A stretch of DNA of 64,000 bases from Actinomadura xylanilytica. Lineage in GTDB: Bacteria; Actinomycetota; Actinomycetes; Streptosporangiales; Streptosporangiaceae. The notes beneath the pieces are model-generated. The model was not told the origin of the DNA. It saw only the letters and a list, made by a program, of their open reading frames with translations, and ran no database searches. Of this stretch, positions 1 through 8,467 are shown piece by piece (position 1 is the first letter of the stretch; every line of letters starts with the position of its first letter). Position numbers and translations under genes: made by a program. The DNA is taken from the NCBI RefSeq assembly GCF_030283145.1, contig NZ_JASNWE010000003.1, positions 744,001-808,000 of the forward strand, given 5' to 3'.

Positions 1-1
1 C

Positions 2-445
2 GTCCTCGCCATGGCCCGCGTCAAGGATCTGGACCGGGCGCTTCAGAGCCGTATGGCGCGACAGGAAGAGCTCCTCGGCCGGGACGACCCGCCGCTGTTC
101 GTGACACTACTCGACCAGGATGCGCTGGACCGGCCGATCGGTGGACCGCAGGTGGCGAGGGCGCAACTCCAACAGCTGCTGTCGCTGGGGGAACTGCCGA
201 ACGTGATTCTCCGGGCGATCACCCGGGCGACCGGGGCTCACGTCGGACTGAACGGGCCGTTCCAGATCATGAGCCTGGAGAAGAGGGATGTCGCCTACAT
301 CGGCGCGTTCCACGGAGGCCGCTTGGTTCAGGAACCTGCCGAAATCCGAGATCTCACCGTAGATTTCGAACTGATCGGGGCAAAAGCGTTGCCAGAGGAC
401 GCGACGCGGATCCTGATCGAGAAGCTCATGGAGGGTTACTCATGA
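2..445 (+). CDS. Scr1-type DUF5753 regulator, C-terminal part (truncated by window edge)
   Basis: The frame is open from the first bases of the window, so the start and the N-terminal XRE helix-turn-helix expected for this family lie outside. The visible 147 codons match the DUF5753 domain: a stretch around FQIMSLEKRDVAYIG, then a Val-Tyr/His-rich strand region and a final helix (RILIEKLMEG). In actinomycetes this domain forms the ligand- or partner-binding half of small DNA-binding regulators described as antitoxin-like. The stop overlaps the ATG of the DUF397 gene by four bases (ATGA), which is the usual arrangement of this pair. Codon use is slightly less GC-biased than in the genes downstream. 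The family call is firm; the regulated target is unknown. Confidence 0.85.
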   Translation, partial: VLAMARVKDLDRALQSRMARQEELLGRDDPPLFVTLLDQDALDRPIGGPQVARAQLQQLLSLGELPNVILRAITRATGAHVGLNGPFQIMSLEKRDVAYIGAFHGGRLVQEPAEIRDLTVDFELIGAKALPEDATRILIEKLMEGYS

Positions 446-642
446 CGATCTCCTGGCGTAAGAGTTCCTACAGCGGGAGTGCGACCGACGAGATGTGCGT
501 CGAGTTGGCTGATCTAGCGCAAGGCATTGGGATCAGGGACTCCAAGAGCCCGGCGGGTGGGCGGCTCGTGGTGGGGCGGGGCGGGTTCGGCGGGCTGGTG
601 GGGCGGATCAAGGGAGGGGCGCTGGACCTTCCTCCGCGCTGA
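442..642 (+). CDS. DUF397 small protein
   Basis: A 66-residue protein beginning with the DUF397 signature W-R-K-S-S-Y-S-G, followed by a conserved Cys-Val-Glu and the I-R-D-S-K-S-P motif. Length is normal for the family. It is translationally coupled to the upstream DUF5753 regulator (ATGA overlap). In Streptomyces such pairs have been linked to development and proposed as toxin-antitoxin-like modules; nothing here shows which role applies. The C-terminal 25 residues (Gly/Arg-rich) diverge from the usual ending F-x-x-x-I/V-R, which may reflect drift. Family is clear, function unknown. Confidence 0.85.
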   Translation: MTISWRKSSYSGSATDEMCVELADLAQGIGIRDSKSPAGGRLVVGRGGFGGLVGRIKGGALDLPPR

Positions 643-701
643 GGTGCGGGGCGCCGGGCGGAGCGGGGTGAGTGTCGGACCCCACCGATAGTTTCGGCTG
701 T

Positions 702-2000
702 GTGAGCGATCGATGGGGTCGGGAGCACGTGCTCGGCCTGGCGCCCGACGCGGCGTCGGCCAAGGCCGCGGGCGGGGTCTCCAAGCCCGCCAAATGGAAC
801 GAGTTGGGCTGTGATGACGAGACCGTTTGGGGTGAGTGCCAGGGCAGCGGCAGGAGCGCCTACCGGGCATGCGTCGATCTGACCGAGCCGGCGTTCCGCT
901 GCTCGTGCCCGAGCCGCAAGTTCCCGTGCAAGCACGCGCTGGGGCTGCTGCTGATGTGGAGCGGCGGGGCGTTCGCCGGGGGCGCGCGGCCCGCGTGGGC
1001 GGACGAGTGGATGGAGCAGCGCCGGGAGCGCGCCGGCAAGGCGCAGGAGCGCCGGGCCGCCGCCGGCGCCAAGGCGAAGGACCCGAAGACCGCCGAGCGG
1101 CGCGAGCGGCGGGTCGACGACGGGCTCGGCGACCTCGACCAGTGGCTGCGCGACCAGGTGGCGCACGGCCTCGCGCATGCGGAGAAGTCCCCCTACAAGG
1201 TGTGGGACGACGCGGCGCGGCGGCTCGTCGACGCCCAGGCGGGCGGGCTGGCCGGGCAGGTCAGGGGGCTGGCCGCGATCCCGAGGCGGCCCGCGTGGCC
1301 CGACCGGCTGCTGGAGGAGTACGCGCTTCTGCGGCTGCTCGTCCGGGCGCATCAGCGGCGCGGCGAGCTGCCGGCGGCGCTGGGCGAGACCGTCCGGGCG
1401 CGGGTGGGGTTCACCGTGCCGCAGGAGGACGTGCAGGCCGGGGGCGAGCGGGTCCGCGACCACTGGTGCGTCACGGGGTCCCACGACTCCGCGCAGGACC
1501 AGCTCACCACGCGGCGCGTCTGGCTGCGCGGGCGGCGGACGGGCCGTCCGGCGCTGGTGCTGTCGTTCGCGGCGCCCGGACGTGCGCTGGACGCGTCGCT
1601 GGCGGCCGGCACCGAGATCGACGCCGAGCTGGCGTTCTACCCGGGCGCGCAGCCGCTGCGGGCGCTGGTCGCCGAACGGCACACGGCGCCGACGCCGGGC
1701 GTCCCGGACGGGACAACCGTGCACGGCTTCCTCGAGGAGCGCGCTTCGGCGCTCGCTCTCGACCCGTGGCTGGAGCGTTGGCCCGCGACCCTGGCGGACG
1801 TGCGGATCGCGCGCGATGGCGCGGGTGCCCTGTCGGTCATCGACCCCGACGGGGACGCGCTGCCCCTGCGGACGGCCGATCCGTGGCGGCTGCTGGCGGT
1901 GTCGGGCGGTGCGCCGGTCACGCTCGCCGGGGAGTGGACGCACCAGGGACTGCGGGTCCTGACGGCCTGGTACCGGAACGAGGAGGTCGTGATCCTGTGA
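702..2000 (+). CDS. SWIM zinc finger protein
   Basis: 432 residues if started at GTG 702; an in-frame GTG at 672 is possible, but the family usually begins M-S-x-R-W. The SWIM motif CxCx6CxH is complete (Cys67, Cys69, Cys76, His78), in the context F-R-C-S-C-P-S-R-K-F-P-C-K-H-A-L-G-L-L. SWIM fingers bind DNA or proteins. The segment from about residue 100 to 140 is a charged Arg/Lys/Ala helix, and the remainder is an Arg/Trp-rich region of unknown fold. The stop codon overlaps the GTG of the DUF5691 gene (GTGA), so this is the first gene of a coupled five-gene block. It resembles E. coli YehQ in having SWIM and in sitting beside MoxR and VWA genes (recalled, not checked). Confidence 0.88.
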   Translation: MSDRWGREHVLGLAPDAASAKAAGGVSKPAKWNELGCDDETVWGECQGSGRSAYRACVDLTEPAFRCSCPSRKFPCKHALGLLLMWSGGAFAGGARPAWADEWMEQRRERAGKAQERRAAAGAKAKDPKTAERRERRVDDGLGDLDQWLRDQVAHGLAHAEKSPYKVWDDAARRLVDAQAGGLAGQVRGLAAIPRRPAWPDRLLEEYALLRLLVRAHQRRGELPAALGETVRARVGFTVPQEDVQAGGERVRDHWCVTGSHDSAQDQLTTRRVWLRGRRTGRPALVLSFAAPGRALDASLAAGTEIDAELAFYPGAQPLRALVAERHTAPTPGVPDGTTVHGFLEERASALALDPWLERWPATLADVRIARDGAGALSVIDPDGDALPLRTADPWRLLAVSGGAPVTLAGEWTHQGLRVLTAWYRNEEVVIL

Positions 2001-3559
2001 GCGCATGGGAAGAGCACGTCAGCGCGGCGCTGGTCGGCACCGAACGGCGCCCGGCGCCCGCGCTGCCCGAGGCGCCGGACGAGGTGGGCGACCCGGCGGG
2101 GCGGCTGCTCGACCAGGCGGCGGTGCTCGCGCTGCGGCGCCGCGCCGGGCTGCGGCCGTCCGCGCCGGACGCCGGCGGCGCCGAGCCGGTCGCGCACGCG
2201 CCGGCCGAGGACGTCCCGGCCGTACCGGCCGACGCGGCGGCCAGGCTGAGCCGCATCCTGGCCGGTGAGCAGGCCCGGCTGCTGCCCGAGTGGCTCGACA
2301 CCGCCGCCGCGAACGGCCTGCGGGTGCCGCCGCGGCTGCTTCCCGAGCTGCTGGAGAAGGGGCGCGGCGACCGGGCGCTGCGGCCGTCGATCGCGCGGGC
2401 GGCCGGACGGCGCGGCGTGTGGCTGGCGTTGCAGAACACCGACTGGGCCTACCTGGTCGGGTCCGGCGACGACCCGGGCGGCGGCGCCGAAGTGTGGGAG
2501 ACCGGCACCCGCCACCAGCGCATCGCGTACCTGACCCGGCTGCGGGGCGACGACCCTGAGGCGGCGCGGGAGGCGCTGCGCGGCACGTGGGGCCGGGAAC
2601 CGGCGCCCGACCGGGCCGCATTCCTCGCCACGTTCGAGCATGGCCTGTCGCCCGCCGACGAGGAGTTCCTGGAGGGCGCCCTCGAGGACCGCGGCCAGGA
2701 CGTCCGGCAGATCGCCGCCGACCTGCTCGCCCGGCTGCCCGGATCGGCGTACGGGCAGCGGATGGCCGTGCGGGCGCGCGCCTGCCTGCGGCCCGGGTCC
2801 CCCGCCGGGGCCGAGGGCGCGCCGACCCTGATCATGGTCGAGCCGCCGCGCGCGCACGAGGAGGGCCTCGCCCGCGACGGCGTCCCGTTCCATCCGAGCG
2901 GGTCGTTCGCCTCCGGCCAGGCGACCGGACGCGACCCCGTCGGCACCCGCGCGGCGTGGCTGCGCGAGATCCTCGCCCGCACGCCGCTGGCGACGTGGAC
3001 CGAGCTGTTCGGGCTGCCGCCGGACGAGATCGTCCGGCTGCCGGCCGGGGGCGGCGGCGAGCGCACCGCCCGCGATCTGCGCATCGGGTGGGCCCGCGCG
3101 GCGCTGCGCCAGCGCGACACCGCCTGGGCGCGGGCGCTGCTGGAGGGCGACCTGCCGGTCGGCGAGCCCGAGGCGCTCGCCGAGCTGCTGCCGGTGCTGT
3201 CCCCCGCCGAGCGCGACCGCGCCGCCGCCGGGCTGGTGCGCGCGGCCAAGGTCGGCCCGAGCGTGCTGCGCGTCCTCGACCGGCTGCCCCGCCCGTGGAG
3301 CGGCGCGCTCGCCGACGCGGTCATCGCGGCCATTGCGATGGCCGCCGCGCCCGGCTCGGAGGTCCCGCACACGTCCCTCGGCCGGCTGTGCGGCTACGCC
3401 GAGGAGCGCCTAGACACCGAGCCCGGCCCCGCCGCCACGTCCCGTCTCGCCGCGCTGGCGGCCTCGATCGCGCCCGGCTCGATCGCCGCGACCCACATCG
3501 CCGAACTCGCCGAGACCCTGCGTTACCGCCATGACATGTTGAAGGAGCTCGCCCCGTGA
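1997..3559 (+). CDS. DUF5691 domain protein
   Basis: 520 residues, starting at the GTG that overlaps the stop of the SWIM gene. The N-terminal S-A-W-E-E-H-V-S-A-A-L-V-G-T-E-R-R-P is characteristic of the actinobacterial DUF5691 proteins that accompany SWIM proteins. The rest is a long series of Ala/Leu/Arg-rich helices, with an internal phrase typical of this family (FHPSGSFASGQ). No catalytic motif or membrane segment is visible, so a helical-repeat scaffold is likely. The stop overlaps the MoxR gene start (GTGA). The biochemical role is unknown; context ties it to the AAA+/VWA machine encoded next. Confidence 0.82.
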   Translation: MSAWEEHVSAALVGTERRPAPALPEAPDEVGDPAGRLLDQAAVLALRRRAGLRPSAPDAGGAEPVAHAPAEDVPAVPADAAARLSRILAGEQARLLPEWLDTAAANGLRVPPRLLPELLEKGRGDRALRPSIARAAGRRGVWLALQNTDWAYLVGSGDDPGGGAEVWETGTRHQRIAYLTRLRGDDPEAAREALRGTWGREPAPDRAAFLATFEHGLSPADEEFLEGALEDRGQDVRQIAADLLARLPGSAYGQRMAVRARACLRPGSPAGAEGAPTLIMVEPPRAHEEGLARDGVPFHPSGSFASGQATGRDPVGTRAAWLREILARTPLATWTELFGLPPDEIVRLPAGGGGERTARDLRIGWARAALRQRDTAWARALLEGDLPVGEPEALAELLPVLSPAERDRAAAGLVRAAKVGPSVLRVLDRLPRPWSGALADAVIAAIAMAAAPGSEVPHTSLGRLCGYAEERLDTEPGPAATSRLAALAASIAPGSIAATHIAELAETLRYRHDMLKELAP

Positions 3560-4686
3560 CCACAGCCGACCCGAGCACAGGCGCCCCGAGCACAGGCGCC
3601 CCCACCGCAGGCGCCGTCCTGCGTCCGCACGCCGAACAGCAGTACGCCGATGAGCTGACCCGGCTCGCCGAGCACGACGACCGCGCCCGCCCGCCGGGCT
3701 GGCGGCTGTCGCCGTGGGCCGTCACCACCTACCTGCTGGGCGGTGAGCTGCCGGACGGCTCGGAGATCACCCCCAAGTACGTGGGGCCGCGGCGGCTGAT
3801 GGAGGTCGCGGTCGCGACGCTCGCCACCGACCGGGCGCTGCTGCTGCTCGGCGTGCCCGGCACCGCCAAGACGTGGGTGTCGGAGCATCTGGCCGCCGCC
3901 GTCAGCGGCGACTCCACCCTGCTGGTGCAGGGCACCGCGGGCACCGCCGAGGAGTCGGTCCGGTACGGGTGGAACTACGCGCGGCTGCTGGCCGAGGGCC
4001 CGTCCGAGCGGGCGCTGGTCGAGAGCCCGCTGATGCGCGCGATGCGGCTGGGGTCGGTCGCGCGGATCGAGGAGCTCACCCGGATGCCGAGCGACGTCCA
4101 GGACGCCCTGATCACGATCCTGTCGGAGAAGACGCTCCCGGTGCCCGAGCTGAACACCGAGGTCCAGGCCACCAAGGGGTTCACCGTCATCGCGACGGCC
4201 AACGACCGCGACCGGGGCGTCAACGACCTGTCGAGCGCGCTGCGCCGCCGGTTCAACACCGTGGTGCTGCCGCTGCCCGAGAGCATCGAGGACGAGGTCG
4301 GCATCGTCGCCCGCCGCGTCGACCAGATCGGCGGGTCGCTGGAGCTCCCCGAGACGCCCGCCGGGCTGGAGGAGATCCGCCGCGTCGTCACGGTGTTCCG
4401 CGAGCTGCGGTCCGGCCTCACCGGCGACGGCCGCACCAAGCTCAAGTCGCCCAGCGGGACGCTCAGCACCGCCGAGGCCATCTCGGTGATCACCAGCGGG
4501 CTCGCGCTGGCCGCGCACTTCGGCGACGGCGTGCTGCGCGCCGCCGACGTGGCGGGCGGCATCGTCGGCGCCGTCGTCCAGGACCCGGTGTCCGACCGGG
4601 TGATCTGGCAGGAGTACCTGGAGACCGTCGTGCACGACCGCGCCGAGTGGCGCGACTTCTACCGCGCCTGCCGGGAGGTCTCCTGA
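3556..4686 (+). CDS. MoxR-family AAA+ ATPase
   Basis: 376 residues. Walker A is G-V-P-G-T-A-K-T at residues 99-106. It is followed by the MoxR-type block E-E-L-T-R-M-P-S-D-V-Q-D-A-L-I-T-I-L-S-E-K, a sensor-1 A-T-A-N-D-R-D, and an arginine-finger region L-R-R-R-F. MoxR ATPases usually work with a VWA protein as chaperones or cofactor-insertion machines (known pairs: RavA-ViaA, NorQ-NorD). Here the VWA partner is the last gene of the same block. About 95 residues precede the ATPase core and may dock the partner. The GTG start overlaps the previous stop. A 52-bp gap separates it from the DUF5682 gene, the only real gap in the block. The substrate is unknown. Confidence 0.93.
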   Translation: MTTADPSTGAPSTGAPTAGAVLRPHAEQQYADELTRLAEHDDRARPPGWRLSPWAVTTYLLGGELPDGSEITPKYVGPRRLMEVAVATLATDRALLLLGVPGTAKTWVSEHLAAAVSGDSTLLVQGTAGTAEESVRYGWNYARLLAEGPSERALVESPLMRAMRLGSVARIEELTRMPSDVQDALITILSEKTLPVPELNTEVQATKGFTVIATANDRDRGVNDLSSALRRRFNTVVLPLPESIEDEVGIVARRVDQIGGSLELPETPAGLEEIRRVVTVFRELRSGLTGDGRTKLKSPSGTLSTAEAISVITSGLALAAHFGDGVLRAADVAGGIVGAVVQDPVSDRVIWQEYLETVVHDRAEWRDFYRACREVS

Positions 4687-4738
4687 TGCCGCCCGCCCCG
4701 TCCCGTCCCGGGCGCGCGCCCGGCCTCGGAGGCGGCCC

Positions 4739-7219
4739 GTGAACCGGACGGACCGCTCCCCGGCGGGCCCCGTGGTCGAGGTCTACGGGATCCGCCATCA
4801 CGGGCCGGGCTCGGCGCGCGCGCTGCGGCGCGCGCTGGAGGAGTTCAAGCCCGGCGCGGTGCTGATCGAGGGCCCGCCGGAGGCCGACCCGATCGTCGAG
4901 CTGGCGGGCGACCCGGGCATGGTCCCGCCGGTCGCGCTGCTCGCCTACGCGCCCGGCCGCCCGCAGGGTCCCGGCGCGGCGCCGTCCGCGGGCGGGACGG
5001 CGGGGCCCCGGGGCGACGGCGGGCGGCGGGCCGCGTTCTGGCCGTTCGCCGAGTTCAGCCCCGAGTGGCAGGCGATCCGCTACGCCCTCGCGGCCGACGT
5101 GCCCGTCCGCTTCTGCGACCTGCCCGCCGCGCACCAGCTCGCCCCCGCCGAGGACGAGACGCCCGGCGGCGGCGAGCCGCCCGCTGCCGTCGAGCCGCCC
5201 GCCGAGGACGAGACGCCCGCCGAGGACGTGCCGCCTGCCGGGGACGAGACGCCCGCCGACGGCGTGCCGGGCGAGACGCCCGGCACCGGTGCGGAGGCCG
5301 CGCCGGACGAGCCCGCCGAGCAGGAGATCCGGCTCGACCCGCTCGGATGGCTGGCGAAGGCCGCCGGATACGACGACGCCGAGCGGTGGTGGGACGACGT
5401 CGTCGAGCACCGCGGCGAGGGCCCGTCGGCGTTCCCGGCGATCGCCGAGGCGATGGCCGAGCTGCGGGCCCGGCTCGCCGAGCTGCCGGACGAGGCCGCG
5501 CTCGGCCTGCCGCCCGGCTACCTGCGCCGTGAGGAGCAGCGCGAGGCGCACATGCGCCGCACCCTGCGCCGCGTCCTGCGGGAGGGGCACGAGCGGGTCG
5601 CGGTCGTCTGCGGCGCCTGGCACGTCCCGGCGATCCTGGCCAAGGTGCCGGCCGCCCAGGACGACCGGACGCTGCGCGGGCTGCCCAAGGCGAAGATCTC
5701 GATGACCTGGGTGCCGTGGACGCACGGGCGGCTGGCCGGGCGCTCGGGCTACGGCGCGGGCGTGCGGTCCCCCGGCTGGTACCACCACCTGTTCACCGCG
5801 CCCGACCGTCCGGTCGAGCGGTGGCTGACCCGCGCCGCCCGCGTCCTGCGCGAGGAGGACCTGCACGTCTCCTCGGCCCACGTGATCGAGGCGGTGCGGC
5901 TCGCGGACGCGCTCGCCGCGCTGCGCGGCCGTCCGCTGGCCGGGCTCGACGAGGTCACCGAGGCGACCCGCGCCGTGCTCTGCGAGGGCGCCGACCTGCC
6001 GGTCGAGCTGATCCAGCGCCGGATGGTCGTCGGCGAGCGGCTCGGCTCCGTCCCCGAGCGGACCCCGATGGTGCCGCTCCAGCGCGACCTCCAGGCCGAG
6101 CAGCGGCGGCTGCGGCTCAAGCCGTCCGCGCTCGACCAGGAGCGCGACCTCGACCTGCGCAAGCCCACCGACCTCGACCGCAGCCGCCTGCTGCACCGGC
6201 TGCGGCTGCTCGACGTCGACTGGGGCGTCCCGCAGGAGGGCGGCCGTTCCAAGGGCACCTTCCGCGAGACGTGGACGCTGACGTGGCGGCCCGAGTTCGG
6301 CGTCGAGCTGATCGAGGCCAGCGCCTGGGGTACCACCGTGCACGGCGCCGCCACCGCCCGCGCCAAGGCGATGGCGCTGGGCGCCGAGGCGCTCGCCGAC
6401 CTCACCTCGGTCGCCGAGCGGTGCCTGCTCGCCGACCTCGGCGAGGCGCTCCCGACGGTGATGCGGGCCCTCGCCGACCGGGCCGCGGTCGACACCGACG
6501 TCGCCCGGCTGATGGCCGCGCTGCCCGCGCTGGTCCGCGCGCTGCGGTACGGCGACGTGCGCGGCACCGCGACCGGCCCGCTGCGCGCCGTCGTCGACGG
6601 CCTGGTGGCGCGGATCTGCGTCGGGCTGCCGCCGGCGCTGTCGGGTCTCGACGACGACGCCGCCCGCGCGATGCTCGCGCACGTCGACGCGGTGCACGGC
6701 GCGCTGGCGCTGCTCGCCCACGAGGGCCACACGCTGCGCTGGCAGCGCGCCCTGGAGAGCCTGGTCGCCCGCCCGTCCGGCCTGCACGGCCTGCTGGAGG
6801 GCCGCCTCACCCGGCTGCTCCTCGACGCCGGGCGCCTCGACGACGTCTCCGACCGGATGGCCCGCGCCGTGTCGGTCGGCGCGTCCCCCGACCGGGCCGC
6901 GGCGTGGGTCGAGGGCTTCCTGTCCGGCGGCGGGCTGCTGCTGATGCACGACGAGGACCTGCTCCGCCTGGTCGACGCGTGGATCGTCGGACTGCCCGGC
7001 GAGTCGTTCACCGACGTGCTGCCGCTGCTGCGCCGCACGTTCGGCCAGTACGAGGCCGCCGAGCGGCGCGCGATCGGCGAGCGGGTGCGGCACCTCGGCT
7101 CGGCGCCCGCGCGCGGGCCCGCGGCGCCGCGCGACGACGGCGAGGACCTCGACGCCGAACGCGCGGGCCGGGCCGCCGCGACGGCACTCACGATCCTCGG
7201 CTGGGAGGCCCGCCCATGA
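4739..7219 (+). CDS. DUF5682 family protein
   Basis: 826 residues from GTG 4739. The N-terminus contains V-Y-G-I-R-H-H-G-P-G-S-A-R and I-E-G-P-P-E-A-D, the hallmark start of DUF5682; the His-His and Glu residues look like a possible active or metal site (inference). A later conserved stretch, C-G-A-W-H-V-P followed by W-V-P-W-T, is also typical. Between about residues 135 and 195 there is an acidic, proline-rich insert with repeated D-E-T-P units, probably a flexible linker. The C-terminal half is all helix. No transmembrane segment. Four-base overlap (ATGA) with the VWA gene. E. coli YehM appears to be a relative (recalled). Function unknown. Confidence 0.85.
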   Translation: MNRTDRSPAGPVVEVYGIRHHGPGSARALRRALEEFKPGAVLIEGPPEADPIVELAGDPGMVPPVALLAYAPGRPQGPGAAPSAGGTAGPRGDGGRRAAFWPFAEFSPEWQAIRYALAADVPVRFCDLPAAHQLAPAEDETPGGGEPPAAVEPPAEDETPAEDVPPAGDETPADGVPGETPGTGAEAAPDEPAEQEIRLDPLGWLAKAAGYDDAERWWDDVVEHRGEGPSAFPAIAEAMAELRARLAELPDEAALGLPPGYLRREEQREAHMRRTLRRVLREGHERVAVVCGAWHVPAILAKVPAAQDDRTLRGLPKAKISMTWVPWTHGRLAGRSGYGAGVRSPGWYHHLFTAPDRPVERWLTRAARVLREEDLHVSSAHVIEAVRLADALAALRGRPLAGLDEVTEATRAVLCEGADLPVELIQRRMVVGERLGSVPERTPMVPLQRDLQAEQRRLRLKPSALDQERDLDLRKPTDLDRSRLLHRLRLLDVDWGVPQEGGRSKGTFRETWTLTWRPEFGVELIEASAWGTTVHGAATARAKAMALGAEALADLTSVAERCLLADLGEALPTVMRALADRAAVDTDVARLMAALPALVRALRYGDVRGTATGPLRAVVDGLVARICVGLPPALSGLDDDAARAMLAHVDAVHGALALLAHEGHTLRWQRALESLVARPSGLHGLLEGRLTRLLLDAGRLDDVSDRMARAVSVGASPDRAAAWVEGFLSGGGLLLMHDEDLLRLVDAWIVGLPGESFTDVLPLLRRTFGQYEAAERRAIGERVRHLGSAPARGPAAPRDDGEDLDAERAGRAAATALTILGWEARP

Positions 7220-8442
7220 GCACCGAAGGCACGCGCAGGGAATCGGGCGCGCGGACGAGCACGGAGGCGGGCACGACGACGGGCACGGAGGCGGGCAGGG
7301 CCGAGCGGCTCAGGCGGTGGCGGCTGCTGCTGGGCGGCGAGTCCGCCGACGGCACCGGTTGCACGCTCACCGGTGACGAGGCGCGGATGGACGCGGCGCT
7401 CGAACGGCTCTACGGATCCGGTGGGCGGAAGGGTTCCGGGCGCCGCAGCGCGGGCCTGGGCGACTCGGCGCCGTCGGTGGCGCGGTGGCTGGGCGACATC
7501 CGCGCCTACTTCCCCTCGACCGTCGTCCAGGTGATGCAGAAGGACGCCATCGAGCGGCTCGACCTGACCCGGCTGCTGATGGAGCCGGAGATGCTCGACG
7601 CGGTCGAGCCCGACGTGCACTTGGTCGGCACGCTGCTGTCGCTCAACAAGGTGATGCCCGACCGGGCCCGCGAGTCGGCCCGCGCCGTCGTCCGCAAGGT
7701 CGTGGGAGAGCTGGAGCGGCGGCTCGCGCAGCGCACCCGCTCGGCGATCGGCGGGGCGCTGGACCGTTCGGCCCGGGTGCTGCGGCCCCGCCGCCTGGCC
7801 GACGTCGACTGGCAGCGCACCATCCGCGCCAACCTGCGGCACTACCTGCCCGAGCACGGCACGCTGGTGCCCGAACGGCTGATCGGGTACGGGCGGCGGC
7901 AGCAGGCGGTCAAGCGCGACGTGGTGCTGTGCATCGACCAGAGCGGCTCGATGGCCGCATCGGTGGTGTACGCGAGCGTGTTCGGGGCGGTGCTGGCCTC
8001 GATGCGGTCGCTGCGGACCTCGCTGGTGGTGTTCGACACCGCCGTGGTCGACCTGACCGACCAGCTCCACGACCCGGTCGAGGTGCTGTTCGGCACCCAG
8101 CTCGGCGGCGGCACCGACATCAACCGGGCCATCGCCTACTGCCAGGGCCTGGTCGCGCGGCCCGACGACACCATCATGGTGCTGATCAGCGACCTGTACG
8201 AGGGCGGCGTCCGCGCCGAGATGCTCCAGCGGGTCGGGGCGCTGACCGCGGCGGGCGTCCAGGTCGTGGTGCTGCTCGCGCTGTCGGACGAGGGCGCGCC
8301 CTCCTACGACCACGAGAACGCCGCCGCGCTGGCCGCCCTCGGGGTGCCCGCGTTCGCCTGCACGCCGGACGCGTTCCCCGATCTGATGGCCGCGGCCGTC
8401 GAGCGCCGCGACCTCAAGGAATGGTCGGAGCGCAACCTGTAA
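7216..8442 (+). CDS. VWA domain protein (partner of the MoxR ATPase)
   Basis: 408 residues from the ATG that overlaps the previous stop. A helical N-terminal half of about 230 residues precedes a von Willebrand A domain with a complete MIDAS metal site: D241-Q-S243-G-S245, then Thr300 in G-G-G-T-D-I, then Asp326 in L-I-S-D-L-Y-E-G. It is cytosolic; no signal or membrane segment. It is the expected partner of the MoxR ATPase two genes upstream. E. coli YehP is a comparable VWA protein (recalled). The stop is followed at once by an inverted repeat shared with the convergent kinase gene, which ends the block. Confidence 0.9.
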   Translation: MSTEGTRRESGARTSTEAGTTTGTEAGRAERLRRWRLLLGGESADGTGCTLTGDEARMDAALERLYGSGGRKGSGRRSAGLGDSAPSVARWLGDIRAYFPSTVVQVMQKDAIERLDLTRLLMEPEMLDAVEPDVHLVGTLLSLNKVMPDRARESARAVVRKVVGELERRLAQRTRSAIGGALDRSARVLRPRRLADVDWQRTIRANLRHYLPEHGTLVPERLIGYGRRQQAVKRDVVLCIDQSGSMAASVVYASVFGAVLASMRSLRTSLVVFDTAVVDLTDQLHDPVEVLFGTQLGGGTDINRAIAYCQGLVARPDDTIMVLISDLYEGGVRAEMLQRVGALTAAGVQVVVLLALSDEGAPSYDHENAAALAALGVPAFACTPDAFPDLMAAAVERRDLKEWSERNL

Positions 8443-8443
8443 C

Positions 8444-8467
8444 ACGCCGGGACGCGCGGGCCGGCGT
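8444..8467. terminator. Inverted repeat between convergent genes, candidate bidirectional terminator
   Basis: A perfect 7-bp inverted repeat, ACGCCGG (8444-8450) and CCGGCGT (8461-8467), with a 10-base loop. It fills the whole gap between the VWA stop and the stop of the convergent kinase gene. There is no T-run, as is common for actinomycete terminators. Confidence 0.45.

Noticed and set aside
836..1996. In-frame extension of the DUF5691 gene far upstream
   Set aside because: The extension is a shadow of the SWIM gene; the family N-terminus and a GTGA overlap fix the start at 1997.
4490..7093. Long open frame on the minus strand opposite the DUF5682 gene (similar ones at 468-2006, 5749-8445, 28346-31429, 38095-41076, 41241-44804)
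   Set aside because: They are antisense shadows of high-GC genes: composition is Arg/Ala/Pro/Gly-rich with no recognisable domain, and each lies fully inside a gene with clear motifs.
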